DNA from: Rhodospirillales bacterium
Lineage (GTDB): Bacteria > Pseudomonadota > Alphaproteobacteria > Geminicoccales > Geminicoccaceae
NCBI GenBank assembly: GCA_015490605.1
Contig: WFXL01000107.1
Coordinates: 1-45,787, forward strand
Direction: 5' to 3'
Length of the DNA stretch: 45,787 bases
Made by a program: the position numbers and the translations under genes. Positions 8,421 to 17,389 of the stretch are shown piece by piece. Under the pieces are notes generated by a model. It was given only the letters and a program-made list of their open reading frames with translations, searched no databases and had not been told where the DNA came from. How positions within the stretch are numbered: position 1 is the stretch's first letter; each line of letters opens with the position of its first letter.

Positions 8421-9446
8421 TCATCCACCCGCGGTGCGGCCGTCCCGCAGCCGCCCGGCGACCTCCATGGCCGCATAGGTCAAGATGGCATCGGCCCCGG
8501 CCCGTTTGAAGGCGAGCAGGCATTCCATCATGCAGGCGTCGGCATCGAGCCAGCCACGCTCGCCCGCCGCCCGGATCATGGCGTACTCGCCGGAGACGTG
8601 ATAGACGAGGGTGGGCAGGCCGAAGGCCTCCTTCACCGCCCGCACCACATCGAGATAGGGCAGGCCCGGCTTCACCATCACCATGTCGGCGGCCTCGGCC
8701 ACATCCAGCGCCACCTCGCGCAGCGCCTCGGCCACATTGGCCGGTGACATCTGATAGGTCTTCTTGTCGGCCGTCCCCAGCGCCGCCTTGGAGCCCACCG
8801 CCTCGCGGAAGGGCCCGTAGAAGGCGGAGGCGTATTTAGCAGCATAGGAGAGCACCACCGTCTCCTGGAAGCCTTCCCGGTCGAGGGCCTCGCGCACCGC
8901 CCGGATGCGTCCGTCCATCATGTCCGAGGGCGCCACGATGTCGCAGCCGGCGGCCGCCAGCGTCACCGCCTGACGCTGCAGGGCTGCCACCGTCTCATCA
9001 TTGAGCACCACCCCATCGCGCACGAGCCCGTCCTGGCCATGGGTGGTGTAGGGGTCCAGCGCCACATCGCCGATGACGCCCAGCTCCGGCACGTGGCGCT
9101 TGATCTCGCGGATCGCCCGACAGACGAGATTGTCGGGGTTCCAGGCCTCCTCGGCCGCCTCGCTCTTCCTTTCGGGCGGGGTGGCGGGGAACAGGGCGAC
9201 GGCGGGAATGCCCAGCGCGACGCAGCGCTCGGCCACCGCCGGCAGCAGATCGACGCTCAGCCGATGGATCCCCGGCAGCGAGGGAATGGGCTCGCGCCGC
9301 CGGTGCCCCTCGCAGACGAACAGCGGCTGGATGAGATCGGCGGGATCCAGCCGGTGCTCGGCCACCAGCCGCCGCAGCCAGTCGGTTCGCCTGAGCCGCC
9401 GCAATCTGAGGGCCGGGAAGGACGCGAGGGGGGGAATCGCCGCCAT
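8421..9446 (-). CDS. hemB: Delta-aminolevulinic acid dehydratase (porphobilinogen synthase)
   Basis: This 341-residue enzyme condenses two 5-aminolevulinate molecules to porphobilinogen in haem synthesis. The Schiff-base lysine lies in MVKPGLPYLD and the second active-site lysine in SYAAKYASAFYGPFR. The metal segment reads ALDPYTTHGQDG. The three cysteines of the zinc-dependent enzymes are absent, as in the magnesium-type enzyme of Pseudomonas aeruginosa. ATG 9446 is preferred (GGAG upstream); GTG 9458 is the alternative. Confidence 0.95.
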   Translation of the reverse strand: MAAIPPLASFPALRLRRLRRTDWLRRLVAEHRLDPADLIQPLFVCEGHRRREPIPSLPGIHRLSVDLLPAVAERCVALGIPAVALFPATPPERKSEAAEEAWNPDNLVCRAIREIKRHVPELGVIGDVALDPYTTHGQDGLVRDGVVLNDETVAALQRQAVTLAAAGCDIVAPSDMMDGRIRAVREALDREGFQETVVLSYAAKYASAFYGPFREAVGSKAALGTADKKTYQMSPANVAEALREVALDVAEAADMVMVKPGLPYLDVVRAVKEAFGLPTLVYHVSGEYAMIRAAGERGWLDADACMMECLLAFKRAGADAILTYAAMEVAGRLRDGRTAGG

Positions 9447-9515
9447 GGCCAGCCGCACTCCGCCGGGCTCCCGCAGCCCTAACTATGCGGCCACAGGTCG
9501 CGGGCAATCGCGCCG

Positions 9516-9547
9516 GCGGCTGCGACCTCCGGTCGCGACCTCAGCCG
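9516..9547 (-). promoter_or_regulatory. Bulged hairpin at the end of the giant coiled-coil gene
   Basis: CGGCTG pairs with CAGCCG and encloses GCGACC-TCC-GGTCGC, giving up to 12 pairs with a 5-base bulge. It covers the stop codon of the 971-residue gene and the start of the gap before hemB. No U-tract follows on the minus strand, so it may be a processing or stabilising element rather than a terminator. Confidence 0.4.
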
Positions 9548-12456
9548 GCGGTGAGCACCAGCTCGATGCGCCGGTTGCGCGCGCGGCTCTCATCGTCCCG
9601 GTTGGGCACCAGCGGGCGACTGTCGGCCCAGCCCGCCACCAGCAGCCGCTCCCGCGGCAGCCCCATGGCCACCAGAAAGCGGGCCACCGCCGCCGCCCGC
9701 GCCGCCGACAGCTCCCAATTGTCGCGATAGCGGCCGCGCACCACCGGCAGATCATCGGTGTGGCCATCGATCCGCAACACCCAGGGAAGGTCCGGTGGCA
9801 GTGCCTCGAGCGCCCGGTGGAGCTGGATCGCTAGTGCGCGCAGCCGCGCTTCGGCCTCAGGCGTGAGCTCGGCCTTGCCCACCGGGAACAGGATGTCGGT
9901 GGGCAGCACCAGCCGGCCGGGCTCGAGCCGGACCACATCCTCCACCCCCGGGAGATTGGCCGCCAGCGCCGCGGTGACTTCGATCTGCGAGCGGCGGATG
10001 CGTTCGAACCCTTCGGCGATGGTCCGGGGCAGTGCCGCCGAACGCTTCACCTGCCGCCGCAGTTCCGCCAGCACCGGCGCAAAGCGGGCACGCTCGAGCT
10101 CCGCCTCGAGCGCGCGGATGCGCACATCCCGCTGTTCCACCTCCGCTTCCAGCCGAGCCACCGCCGCCTCCAGCGTACGGATGCGCCCCTGCGCCTGTTC
10201 GAGTGCCTTGCGCGCTTGGGCAAGCTCATCCCCCAGAGCGGCCAGGCGCTCTTCGAGCGCGGCCTTCTCACCGGCCAGCGCCTTTCCACGGGCCTCGGCT
10301 TCCGCCCGCGCCTGCTCCACTTCGGCAAGGGCGCGTTCCAGCTCCTGCACCCGCGCCACCGCGACCTCCAGCCGTTTGCGGGCCTTCTCCAGGGTGCGCG
10401 CGAGCGCACGTCCCTCCATGGTGCGCTCGGCCAGCTCGCCGCGCATGTCGGCAAGCTCGCCTTCGAGCTCCACCACCCGCGCCCCGGCCTCCGCCCGTGC
10501 CTTCCGGGCTTCCGCCAGCGCCTGTTCCAGCTCCGCCGTGCGCGCCTCCGCCGCCGTCCGCGCGGCGCGCTCCGCCGCAAGCGCCTGCTCCAGCTCGGCC
10601 ACCCGGCCCGTTGCCGCCTGCAGGCGTTCGCGCGCGGTGGCAAGCTTGCCCGTAAGTCCTTCCGCCTGCGCCCGGGCCGCCTGCAGTTCCGCCCGCAGCG
10701 CTTCGAGCTCCCGATCGCGCGCTTCAAGCTGCCGTTGGAGGGCCTCGCGCTCGCCCCGCAGCCGCTCGCGCTCATCCATGAGTTCCGCAAGGCGTCTCTG
10801 CGCGGCTTCGAGCTCATCCGCCCGGGCCGCCGCCTCCGTGCGGGCGCGCTCGCGTTCCGCCTGGGCCTGCTGGAGCTGGCGCGCGAGTTCCCCTTCCCGG
10901 GCCTGGCGCTCGGCCTCGGCCGCCCGCAGCCGGGCCAGCTCCCGTTCCAGTTCGGCTACCTGAGCCTCGGCCCGCTTGCGGGCGGCCTCTACCTCCGCCT
11001 GCGCGGCGCTGAGCCGCTCACGCTCGCGTTCAAGCCGTTGGAGCTCGTCGCGGGCGCGCGCAAGCTCGCGCGCCAGCGCATCGCGCTCGCGGGTGCGGGC
11101 CTCGAGCTCGGATCGGAGCCGGGCCACTTCCTGTTCGAGCGCGCTCACACGGGCTATCGCCTCGCTGGCCGCCGCCATCTCGCGGTTGCGGGCCTCGAGT
11201 TCACCGCGCAGCGCCTCGAGTTCGCGTTGGAGTTGGGCCACGCGCGCCTGGGCCGCCTGTCCCTCGCGCTCGAGCTCGGCAATCCGCGCCTGCAGCCGCG
11301 CGCGCTCATCCCGAAGAGCAGCCAGCTGCTGTTCCACCTTGGCCAGATCCTCGGCCCGCGTGCGGCGGGCTGCCGCCAGCTCGCCATCCTCCGGCCGGGC
11401 TTGAAGGCGGGCCTCCAGCGCTTCCACCTCTCGTGCAAGGCGCGCGCGCTCGGCCTCGAGCTCGCGGATGCGTGCCTGCGCCGCCTCGAGCCGCCGGGTG
11501 AGCTGGCGACGCTCCTCTTCCAGCGCCGCCATCTGCGTGCGCGCCTCGGAAAGCGCCGCCTCGAGGCGCTGCACTTCGCCCTCGAGCTGCTGGCGCTCGC
11601 GGTCGAGGGCAGCGAGCTGAGCCCGCGCCTCCTGCTCGAGCTGCTGGCGCCTTTCGAGCTCGGCCCGGGCAGCCGCGAGCTCCTCCTGCAGACGGGCGAG
11701 CTCAGCCTCGCGCGCGGCGAGTTCGCGCTCCAGCTCCCGCACCCGTGCTTCGGCTCCCTGCGCCTGTGATTCGAGCGCCGCAAGCTTCTGCGCCAGTTCC
11801 TCGCGGCGGGCCTCACCCTGGGCCAGCTGGGTGCGAGCCGCCGCCAGCGCCTGCTCGAGCTCGCCCGCCCGCTCTGCCGCGGCCTTGGCCTGGCTGCGCG
11901 CCTCCTCGAGGGCACGCTCGAGCTCGGCAGTCCGAGCACGGGCCGCTTCACTGGCACGTTCGAGTTCCGCCAGCTGCTGCTCCAGCCGGCTGATGCGAGC
12001 CTGCGCCTCGCTCAGCGCCTGCTCGCGGCGGGCGAGCTCGCCCTCGAGCTCCTGGATGCGCGCTTGGGCCTGCGCGCGACCTTGGCGTGCGTCCGCAAGT
12101 GCCGCCTCAAGCTCGCGGATGCGGGCCTCGGCCTGCTGCTGGCGCGCGCGCAGGGCTGTGAGTTCCTCGTCAAGGGCCTGCGCCTTGGCCCGTACGGCCT
12201 CGAGCTCGGCCGCCTGCTCCCGCAGGGCCTCGATGCGGCGGCGCAGCTCGCGCCCCTCGGCCGGCGGCTCCTCCAACCCCAGGCCTGCCGCCACTTCGTC
12301 CAGGGCCCCGCGAAGATCAGCGATCTCGCGCGCCCCGTACCAGGCGAGGCCGACGATGACCACCAGCGGCACCGCCACCGCCACCAGCAGGCGGCGGCGA
12401 TTGCGCCGCTGCCAGGCCTCGAAGTCGCGTTCGAGCTCGTCCATGCGATCCGTCAT
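9541..12456 (-). CDS. Giant coiled-coil inner-membrane protein with C-terminal OmpA domain
   Basis: This 971-residue protein has a short cytoplasmic N-terminus and one transmembrane helix (about 23-40, LLVAVAVPLVVIVGLAWY). About 750 residues of almost uninterrupted Ala/Glu/Arg/Leu coiled coil follow (about 45-800), then a linker and an OmpA/MotB-like peptidoglycan-binding domain (about 849-971, with DGHTDDLP and NWELSAARAAAVARFL). The OmpA domain closely resembles that of the MotB-like protein encoded upstream. The membrane helix here has no acidic residue, so it is not an ion-conducting stator helix. The ATG overlaps the stop of the small membrane gene (ATGA). The function is unknown; envelope anchoring to peptidoglycan is inferred. 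Confidence 0.85.
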   Translation of the reverse strand: MTDRMDELERDFEAWQRRNRRRLLVAVAVPLVVIVGLAWYGAREIADLRGALDEVAAGLGLEEPPAEGRELRRRIEALREQAAELEAVRAKAQALDEELTALRARQQQAEARIRELEAALADARQGRAQAQARIQELEGELARREQALSEAQARISRLEQQLAELERASEAARARTAELERALEEARSQAKAAAERAGELEQALAAARTQLAQGEARREELAQKLAALESQAQGAEARVRELERELAAREAELARLQEELAAARAELERRQQLEQEARAQLAALDRERQQLEGEVQRLEAALSEARTQMAALEEERRQLTRRLEAAQARIRELEAERARLAREVEALEARLQARPEDGELAAARRTRAEDLAKVEQQLAALRDERARLQARIAELEREGQAAQARVAQLQRELEALRGELEARNREMAAASEAIARVSALEQEVARLRSELEARTRERDALARELARARDELQRLERERERLSAAQAEVEAARKRAEAQVAELERELARLRAAEAERQAREGELARQLQQAQAERERARTEAAARADELEAAQRRLAELMDERERLRGEREALQRQLEARDRELEALRAELQAARAQAEGLTGKLATARERLQAATGRVAELEQALAAERAARTAAEARTAELEQALAEARKARAEAGARVVELEGELADMRGELAERTMEGRALARTLEKARKRLEVAVARVQELERALAEVEQARAEAEARGKALAGEKAALEERLAALGDELAQARKALEQAQGRIRTLEAAVARLEAEVEQRDVRIRALEAELERARFAPVLAELRRQVKRSAALPRTIAEGFERIRRSQIEVTAALAANLPGVEDVVRLEPGRLVLPTDILFPVGKAELTPEAEARLRALAIQLHRALEALPPDLPWVLRIDGHTDDLPVVRGRYRDNWELSAARAAAVARFLVAMGLPRERLLVAGWADSRPLVPNRDDESRARNRRIELVLTAG

Positions 12457-12818
12457 CGCCCTTCCCTTCCCACGCGCCTGTGCCCATAGGCGCGCTGTAA
12501 CATGGTCACAATACGCGCCTCATGCCCAGGGTCGGCCCGCAGCAGCTCCGCCCATTCCTCCGCCAGAGTTCTGAGACCCGCCTCGCGCTCGCGGTGCTCG
12601 AGCCGCAGGTGCCAGGGCAGGAGGGTCAGGGCCAGGGCGACAAACCCCAGAGCCAGCGCTGCATCCCGCCAGGGCCCATCCACCAGCGCCCCGACTAGCA
12701 GCAGTCCGCCCCCGAAGACCAGCAACGCCCAGGCCAGGCGCGCGGCCCCGGCGGCGGCCCGGTGGTGACGGTCGGCCAGACGGGTGCAGACGGCCGCGGC
12801 CCGGGCCCGTGGCTCCAC
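12453..12818 (-). CDS. Small two-helix membrane protein of unknown function
   Basis: This 121-residue protein starts at GTG 12818 with a GGGAGAGGGG ribosome-binding site upstream. Two hydrophobic helices are visible (about residues 28-44 and 52-68), flanked by a basic N-terminus and a charged C-terminal helical region rich in Glu and Arg. No family is recognised. Its stop overlaps the start of the giant coiled-coil gene, and it follows the MotB-like gene by 74 bases. It probably belongs to the same envelope complex. Confidence 0.72.
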   Translation of the reverse strand: MEPRARAAAVCTRLADRHHRAAAGAARLAWALLVFGGGLLLVGALVDGPWRDAALALGFVALALTLLPWHLRLEHREREAGLRTLAEEWAELLRADPGHEARIVTMLQRAYGHRRVGREGR

Positions 12819-12892
12819 GGCGTATTCCCCCTCTCCCGCGATGGCCCGGGCGAGCTTGCCCGAGCGCCGGCAAAAGGCAAGAGGCGGGAAGG

Positions 12893-14095
12893 TCAGCGGG
12901 TAGTGAGCTTGATCTCGATGCGGCGGTTGCGACGATAGGCTTCTTCGGTATTCCGCGGGTCCAGCGGCTGGTAGTGGGCGAAGCCGCGCGCCGCCACCCG
13001 CTCGGGCGGGATGCCGTGGTCGATCAGAAAACGCGCCACCGCGATGGCGCGGGCGGTGGAGAGCTCCCAGTTGGAGGGAAAGCGGGCGGTGCGGATGGGC
13101 CGCTTGTCGGTATGGCCGTCCACCTGCAGCACCCAGGGCAGGTCATCGGGGATCTGCGGCATGATCTCGCGGAACACCCGCACGAAGGTCTCGAGCTCGC
13201 GCCGGCCCGCTTCATTGAGCTCGGCGCTGCCGGTATCAAACAGGATCTCCGACTGGAACACGAAGCGATCGCCGACGATGCGCACGTCCGGCCGATTGCC
13301 CAGCACCTCGCGCAGCTTGCCGAAGAAGTCGGAGCGGTACCTGGCGAGCTCCTCCACCTTGCGCGCGAGCGCCAGATTGAGGCGCGCGCCGAGATCGCGG
13401 ATCACCTCGCTCTGGCGGGCGAGCTCCTCCTCCCGCACTTCCAGCGCCGCCGCGAGCTGTCGTAGCTCCTGCCCGAGCTCGCGGATCTGGCGGCTGAGGG
13501 TGGCCACCTGCACCAGCGCCGCGCGCTTCTCGCCCTCGAGCCGGCTGCGCTCGGCCTCGAGCTCGCGGATGCGGGCCTCCAGCGCCGCCACCCGTTCGGC
13601 CCCGCTTCGACGTTCCTCGGCGAGCTCGCTGCGGGCGGCGGTGAGCGCCTGTTCGAGCCGGGCCGCACGCGCGGCGATGCGCGCGCGCTCCTCGCGCGCC
13701 CGCTCCAGCCGTCCCTCCAGCTCCTGCACCGTCACCCCCAGCCGGTCCAATTGCTGCTGCAGGAGCTCGCGATCCGCACTCACCGCCGCCAGCCGCGCCT
13801 CGGCCTCCTCGCGGCTCGCCAGCAGACTGTCGAGATCGCTCGAAAGGCGCGCGATCTCCTGGCGCAGGCGGCTGGTGACGGCACGCTCCTCCTGCAGCTG
13901 CTGTTCGAGGCTGGTGATCTGGGCGCGCAGCCGTTCGACGGTGACATCGCTGCGCTGCAGCAGGCGGCCGAGGAAGAACTGGGCGAGAACGAAGATGGCC
14001 AGCAAGAAGATGACCACCATGAGCAGCGTCGACAGGGCGTCGACGAAGCCCGGCCAGATGTCGACGCGCTCACGGGCGGCCCGAAGGCGCGGCAT
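12893..14095 (-). CDS. MotB-like OmpA-domain protein with coiled coil (stator/plug subunit)
   Basis: This 400-residue protein has one N-terminal membrane helix in WPGFVDALSTLLMVVIFLLA. Asp19 is placed like the proton-carrying aspartate of MotB, ExbD and ZorB. A coiled coil (about 50-250) leads to a C-terminal OmpA domain (about 256-400, DGHTDKRPI and NWELSTARAIAVARFL) that should bind peptidoglycan. It lies 6 bases after the MotA/ExbB-like gene, the expected partner. Databases often label this family only as a peptidoglycan-binding or OmpA protein. An ion-driven motor is inferred from the aspartate and the pairing. Confidence 0.85.
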   Translation of the reverse strand: MPRLRAARERVDIWPGFVDALSTLLMVVIFLLAIFVLAQFFLGRLLQRSDVTVERLRAQITSLEQQLQEERAVTSRLRQEIARLSSDLDSLLASREEAEARLAAVSADRELLQQQLDRLGVTVQELEGRLERAREERARIAARAARLEQALTAARSELAEERRSGAERVAALEARIRELEAERSRLEGEKRAALVQVATLSRQIRELGQELRQLAAALEVREEELARQSEVIRDLGARLNLALARKVEELARYRSDFFGKLREVLGNRPDVRIVGDRFVFQSEILFDTGSAELNEAGRRELETFVRVFREIMPQIPDDLPWVLQVDGHTDKRPIRTARFPSNWELSTARAIAVARFLIDHGIPPERVAARGFAHYQPLDPRNTEEAYRRNRRIEIKLTTR

Positions 14096-14101
14096 GGCGC
14101 C

Positions 14102-15262
14102 TCACTCTCCCGGCAGCGCCTGGGGTTCGCCGGCGGCCAGCGCCACGGTCCGGGTGAGCACCCGGATTTCATCGCGCAGCTCGCGGGTAGCGATCTCGCG
14201 GCCGCGCACGCTCTCCTCCAGCAGCTGGGCGAGGCGGGTGTCGATGCTGCGCAGATGCCGGCGAAGTTCCTCGTCGACGGCGACGATGCCGCGCTCGAGC
14301 CGCTCGCCGATGGCCTTCTGGCTCTCCGCCAGCCGCACCAGCACCTGCTGGTCGCGCCGCAGCCGATCATCCAGCGCCGCCAGCGCCTCCGCCAGCGCCC
14401 CCAGCTGGCGCACCAGTTCGCCGCGGGCGGCCTCGCTGCGCCGCTGGGCCTGTTCCAGCCGCTCGAGATTCTCCGCGGTCTGCTCCAGCAGTGCCTGGAC
14501 ATAGGTGGGAATGGGCTCGCCCGCCGGCGCCGGCAGCCGCCGCCGCTCCTCCCGCACCGGCGCCGGCGTGCCGGCGTCATGGCGCACCAGCCCCGAGAGC
14601 CACTCCTCCACCTCATTGTAGAAGGCGTTCTGGGCCTGGGTCGCCTGAAGATCGACGAAGCCCAGCACCAGCGAGCCGGCGAGGCCGAAGAGCGAGGAGC
14701 TGAAGGCGGTGCCCATGCCGCTAAGCGGCGAGGCGAGGCCGGCCTTGAGGTCCTCGAACACGGCGGCGAGATCGGCGCCGGCGAGCTCGAGCCCGGCGAT
14801 CACCCCGGCCACCGCCTCGATGGTCTGCAGCAGCCCCCAGAAGGTGCCGAGCAGGCCGAGGAAGATCAGAAGGCCCGTCTGATAGCGGGTAATGTCACGG
14901 CTCTCGTCCAGCCGCGCGGCGATGCTGTCGAGGAAATAGCGCACCGTAAGGGGCGAGAGCGCCCGCTCGCCCGATTCCCGCAGCAGACCCGCAAGCGGTC
15001 CCAGCAGCTGCGGCGGGCTCGCTCCCTCGGCAACCATGCGCCCCTGCTCGAAGGCGGCGATCCAGCGGATCTCCCGGCCCAGCACGAGGATGCGGCGGAC
15101 GGTGTAGAGGATCCCCACCACCAGCACGCCGAGGATCAGCCCGTTGAGGGCGGGATTGTGCAGAAAGGCGCGCCAGACCACCTCATAGACCGCCGCCACC
15201 ACCAACAGCGCCGCGGCGAGGAACAGCCACACGCGATTGAGAAAGCGCCTGGGATCGGTCAT
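14102..15262 (-). CDS. MotA/TolQ/ExbB-like proton channel protein with C-terminal coiled-coil tail
   Basis: This 386-residue protein has four predicted membrane helices (about 11-30, 40-57, 128-148, 183-204). The last two carry the family signature LIFLGLLGTFWGLLQTI and GMGTAFSSSLFGLAGSLVLG. After the channel core comes a cytoplasmic region (about 205-386), mostly coiled coil from about 255. A tail of this kind is found in ZorA but not in ExbB. The start chosen is ATG 15262; the track start at 15358 adds 32 arginine-rich residues with no similarity. It lies next to the MotB-like partner. The pump partner pair is clear; the driven process is unknown. Confidence 0.85.
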   Translation of the reverse strand: MTDPRRFLNRVWLFLAAALLVVAAVYEVVWRAFLHNPALNGLILGVLVVGILYTVRRILVLGREIRWIAAFEQGRMVAEGASPPQLLGPLAGLLRESGERALSPLTVRYFLDSIAARLDESRDITRYQTGLLIFLGLLGTFWGLLQTIEAVAGVIAGLELAGADLAAVFEDLKAGLASPLSGMGTAFSSSLFGLAGSLVLGFVDLQATQAQNAFYNEVEEWLSGLVRHDAGTPAPVREERRRLPAPAGEPIPTYVQALLEQTAENLERLEQAQRRSEAARGELVRQLGALAEALAALDDRLRRDQQVLVRLAESQKAIGERLERGIVAVDEELRRHLRSIDTRLAQLLEESVRGREIATRELRDEIRVLTRTVALAAGEPQALPGE

Positions 15263-15372
15263 CCGCTGCTGCCGTCCGCGCCTGCTACCACCCGAGCATA
15301 GGGCTGCCGCCGTCCGGCGACCAGCCCGGGCCGTACTCCCGGATATGCGTCGGGGCACATCCCACGGACTCC

Positions 15373-16626
15373 TCAGTCCTCCCGCAGGCGGATGCGCACA
15401 TGGCGCTTGCGGCCGGCGGAGAGTTTGATCTCGCCCCGCTGGAACAGCTCCGGGGTGACCACCATGCGCTCGTCCTCGATGCGCAGATCATCCAGCCGCG
15501 CGCCGCCGCCGCGGATGAGGCGGCGCGCCTCGCCATTGGAGCGGGTCAGGCCCGCGCGGGTGAAGAGCTCCACCACCGGCAGGCCGTCGCCCAGCTCGCT
15601 GCGGCGGATCTCCACCACCGGCACGGCGGCCACATCGCCGCCGCCGCCCTCGAACAGCGCCCTGGCGGCCTCGGCCGCCCGGCGCGCCTCGTCCTCGCCG
15701 TGGGCCAGACGGGTGGCCTCGAACGCCAGCACCTTCTTGGCCTCATTGATCTCGGCCCCGCGCAGCCGCTCCAGCCGCGCGATCTCGTCCATGGGCAGTT
15801 CGGTGAAGAGCCGGAGAAAGCGGCCCACGTCGGCATCCTCGGTGTTGCGCCAGAACTGCCAGTAGTCGAACGGCGACAGTTTGTCGGCATTGAGCCACAC
15901 CGCACCGCGGGCGGTCTTGCCCATCTTCGCGCCTGAGGCGGTGGTGAGCAGCGGACAGGTGAGGCCGAACAGACGCCGGCGCTCCTTCTTGTGGGCCAGT
16001 TCGATGCCGCAGACGATGTTGCCCCACTGGTCCGAGCCGCCCATCTGCAGCCGGCAGTCGTAGCGCCGGGCGAGCTCGAGGAAATCATACGCCTGCATCA
16101 CCATGTAGTTGAACTCGAGGAAGGTGAGCGGCTGCTCGCGCTCGAGCCGCTGGCGCACGCTCTCGAAAGTGAGCATGCGGTTGAGGGTGAGATGGCGGCC
16201 GTATTCCCGCAGAAAGGGGATATAGCGCAGCTCGTCCAGCCATGCGGCATTGTCCACCAGCAGCGCGCCGCCCTCGGAAAAATCGAGGAACTTGGAAAGG
16301 GATCTGAGGATGCCCTGCTTGTTGCGGGCGATCTCTTCGTCCGACAGCAGCCGGCGGCTCTCGTCCTTGCCCGAGGGGTCGCCCACCTTGGTGGTGCCGC
16401 CGCCTACCAGCGCAATCGGCCGATGGCCGGTCCGCTGCAGCCAGCGCAGCATCATGATGGTGAGCAGATTGCCCACATGGAGGCTGTCGGCGGTGCAGTC
16501 ATAGCCGACATAGGCCACCACCCGCTGGCTTTGGAACAGCTGGTCGAGCCCCTCGGGGTCGGTGCACTGATAGATGAAGCCGCGCTCCTCGAGGATACGC
16601 AGGAAGTCCGAGCGAAACCCCGCCAT
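15373..16626 (-). CDS. tyrS: Tyrosyl-tRNA synthetase
   Basis: This 417-residue class I synthetase charges tRNA-Tyr. The HIGH-like motif is [24 protein letters not shown] is the tyrosine-binding region, and [14 protein letters not shown] is the KMSKS-type loop. The C-terminal S4-like domain (about 350-417) contains [18 protein letters not shown]. The start is ATG 16626 with a GAGGGG site; the longer track start is not supported. It follows the alpha/beta hydrolase by 10 bases. Confidence 0.96.
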   Translation of the reverse strand: MAGFRSDFLRILEERGFIYQCTDPEGLDQLFQSQRVVAYVGYDCTADSLHVGNLLTIMMLRWLQRTGHRPIALVGGGTTKVGDPSGKDESRRLLSDEEIARNKQGILRSLSKFLDFSEGGALLVDNAAWLDELRYIPFLREYGRHLTLNRMLTFESVRQRLEREQPLTFLEFNYMVMQAYDFLELARRYDCRLQMGGSDQWGNIVCGIELAHKKERRRLFGLTCPLLTTASGAKMGKTARGAVWLNADKLSPFDYWQFWRNTEDADVGRFLRLFTELPMDEIARLERLRGAEINEAKKVLAFEATRLAHGEDEARRAAEAARALFEGGGGDVAAVPVVEIRRSELGDGLPVVELFTRAGLTRSNGEARRLIRGGGARLDDLRIEDERMVVTPELFQRGEIKLSAGRKRHVRIRLRED

Positions 16627-16636
16627 CGACCGCCCC

Positions 16637-17302
16637 TCACCGTTCGATCGCCAGGGTCTCGCTGGCGGCCAGTCGCCGGTCGAGATATTCCTCACAGATC
16701 GCCTCGAGCCGGTCGAAGGCGTCGCGGAAGAAGTGGTCGGTGCCCTCGATGGTGCGGAATTCGACCGTGGTGCCGCGCTGCTGGGCGAGCCGGCTCAGGA
16801 ACTGTTCCACCGCCTCGGGCGGGGTCACCATGTCGCGCTCGCCATGGACCAGAAGGCCGGAGGCGGGACACGGCGCGAGGAAGCTGAAATCATAGAGATT
16901 GGCCGGCAGCGCGCAGCAGATGAAGCCCTCCACCTCGGGCCGGCGCATCAGCAGCTGCATGGCGATCCAGGCGCCGAAGCCGAAGCCCGCCACCCATACG
17001 GTAGTACTGTCGGGATTGAGGGACTGCATCCAGTCGAGGGCAATGGCCGCATCCCGGAGCTCGCCCTGGCCATGGTCGAACACCCCCTGGGACCGGCCGA
17101 CGCCGCGGGAATTGTAGCGCAGCACCGAGAACCCCCGCCGCGCGAACACGTGGAAGAGGGTGTAGACCACGCGGTTGTTCATGGTGCCGCCATGCAGCGG
17201 ATGGGGGTGGAAGACGATGGCGAGCGGCGGGGTCTCGCCCTTGCCGTGGACATAGCGGCCTTCGAGTCGCCCGTCGGCACCCTGGAAGATGACTTCCGGC
17301 AT
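16637..17302 (-). CDS. Alpha/beta hydrolase (COG2945 type) with altered nucleophile elbow
   Basis: This 221-residue protein resembles the COG2945 family of predicted alpha/beta hydrolases: [12 protein letters not shown] (oxyanion region), [22 protein letters not shown] (acid) and GTDHFF (histidine). The nucleophile elbow, usually GxSxG in this family, reads GFGFG, so the serine position (residue 108) is glycine. The codon is GGC where AGC would give serine, a one-base difference. ATG 17302 is chosen because similarity starts at [11 protein letters not shown]. It may be catalytically dead, or a sequencing error. The substrate is unknown. Confidence 0.85.
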   Translation of the reverse strand: MPEVIFQGADGRLEGRYVHGKGETPPLAIVFHPHPLHGGTMNNRVVYTLFHVFARRGFSVLRYNSRGVGRSQGVFDHGQGELRDAAIALDWMQSLNPDSTTVWVAGFGFGAWIAMQLLMRRPEVEGFICCALPANLYDFSFLAPCPASGLLVHGERDMVTPPEAVEQFLSRLAQQRGTTVEFRTIEGTDHFFRDAFDRLEAICEEYLDRRLAASETLAIER

Positions 17303-17389
17303 GGTCGTCTGTGCCCTCCGCTGGATCGCGCTCGCGCAACCGTGGCGGGGCCGGAGATAGGGCCGGACGGCGGACCTGCGAGATCCGAA

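Noticed and set aside
10216-11769. 517-codon plus-strand frame opposite the giant coiled-coil gene
   Set aside because: The opposite strand has a coherent helix-plus-coil-plus-OmpA protein, and this frame is a compositional mirror of its repetitive codons.
9541-15262. Calling the cluster a Zorya defence system
   Set aside because: Only the A/B-type pair is similar in build. No ZorC, ZorD helicase or ZorE nuclease is present, and the flanks are housekeeping genes.
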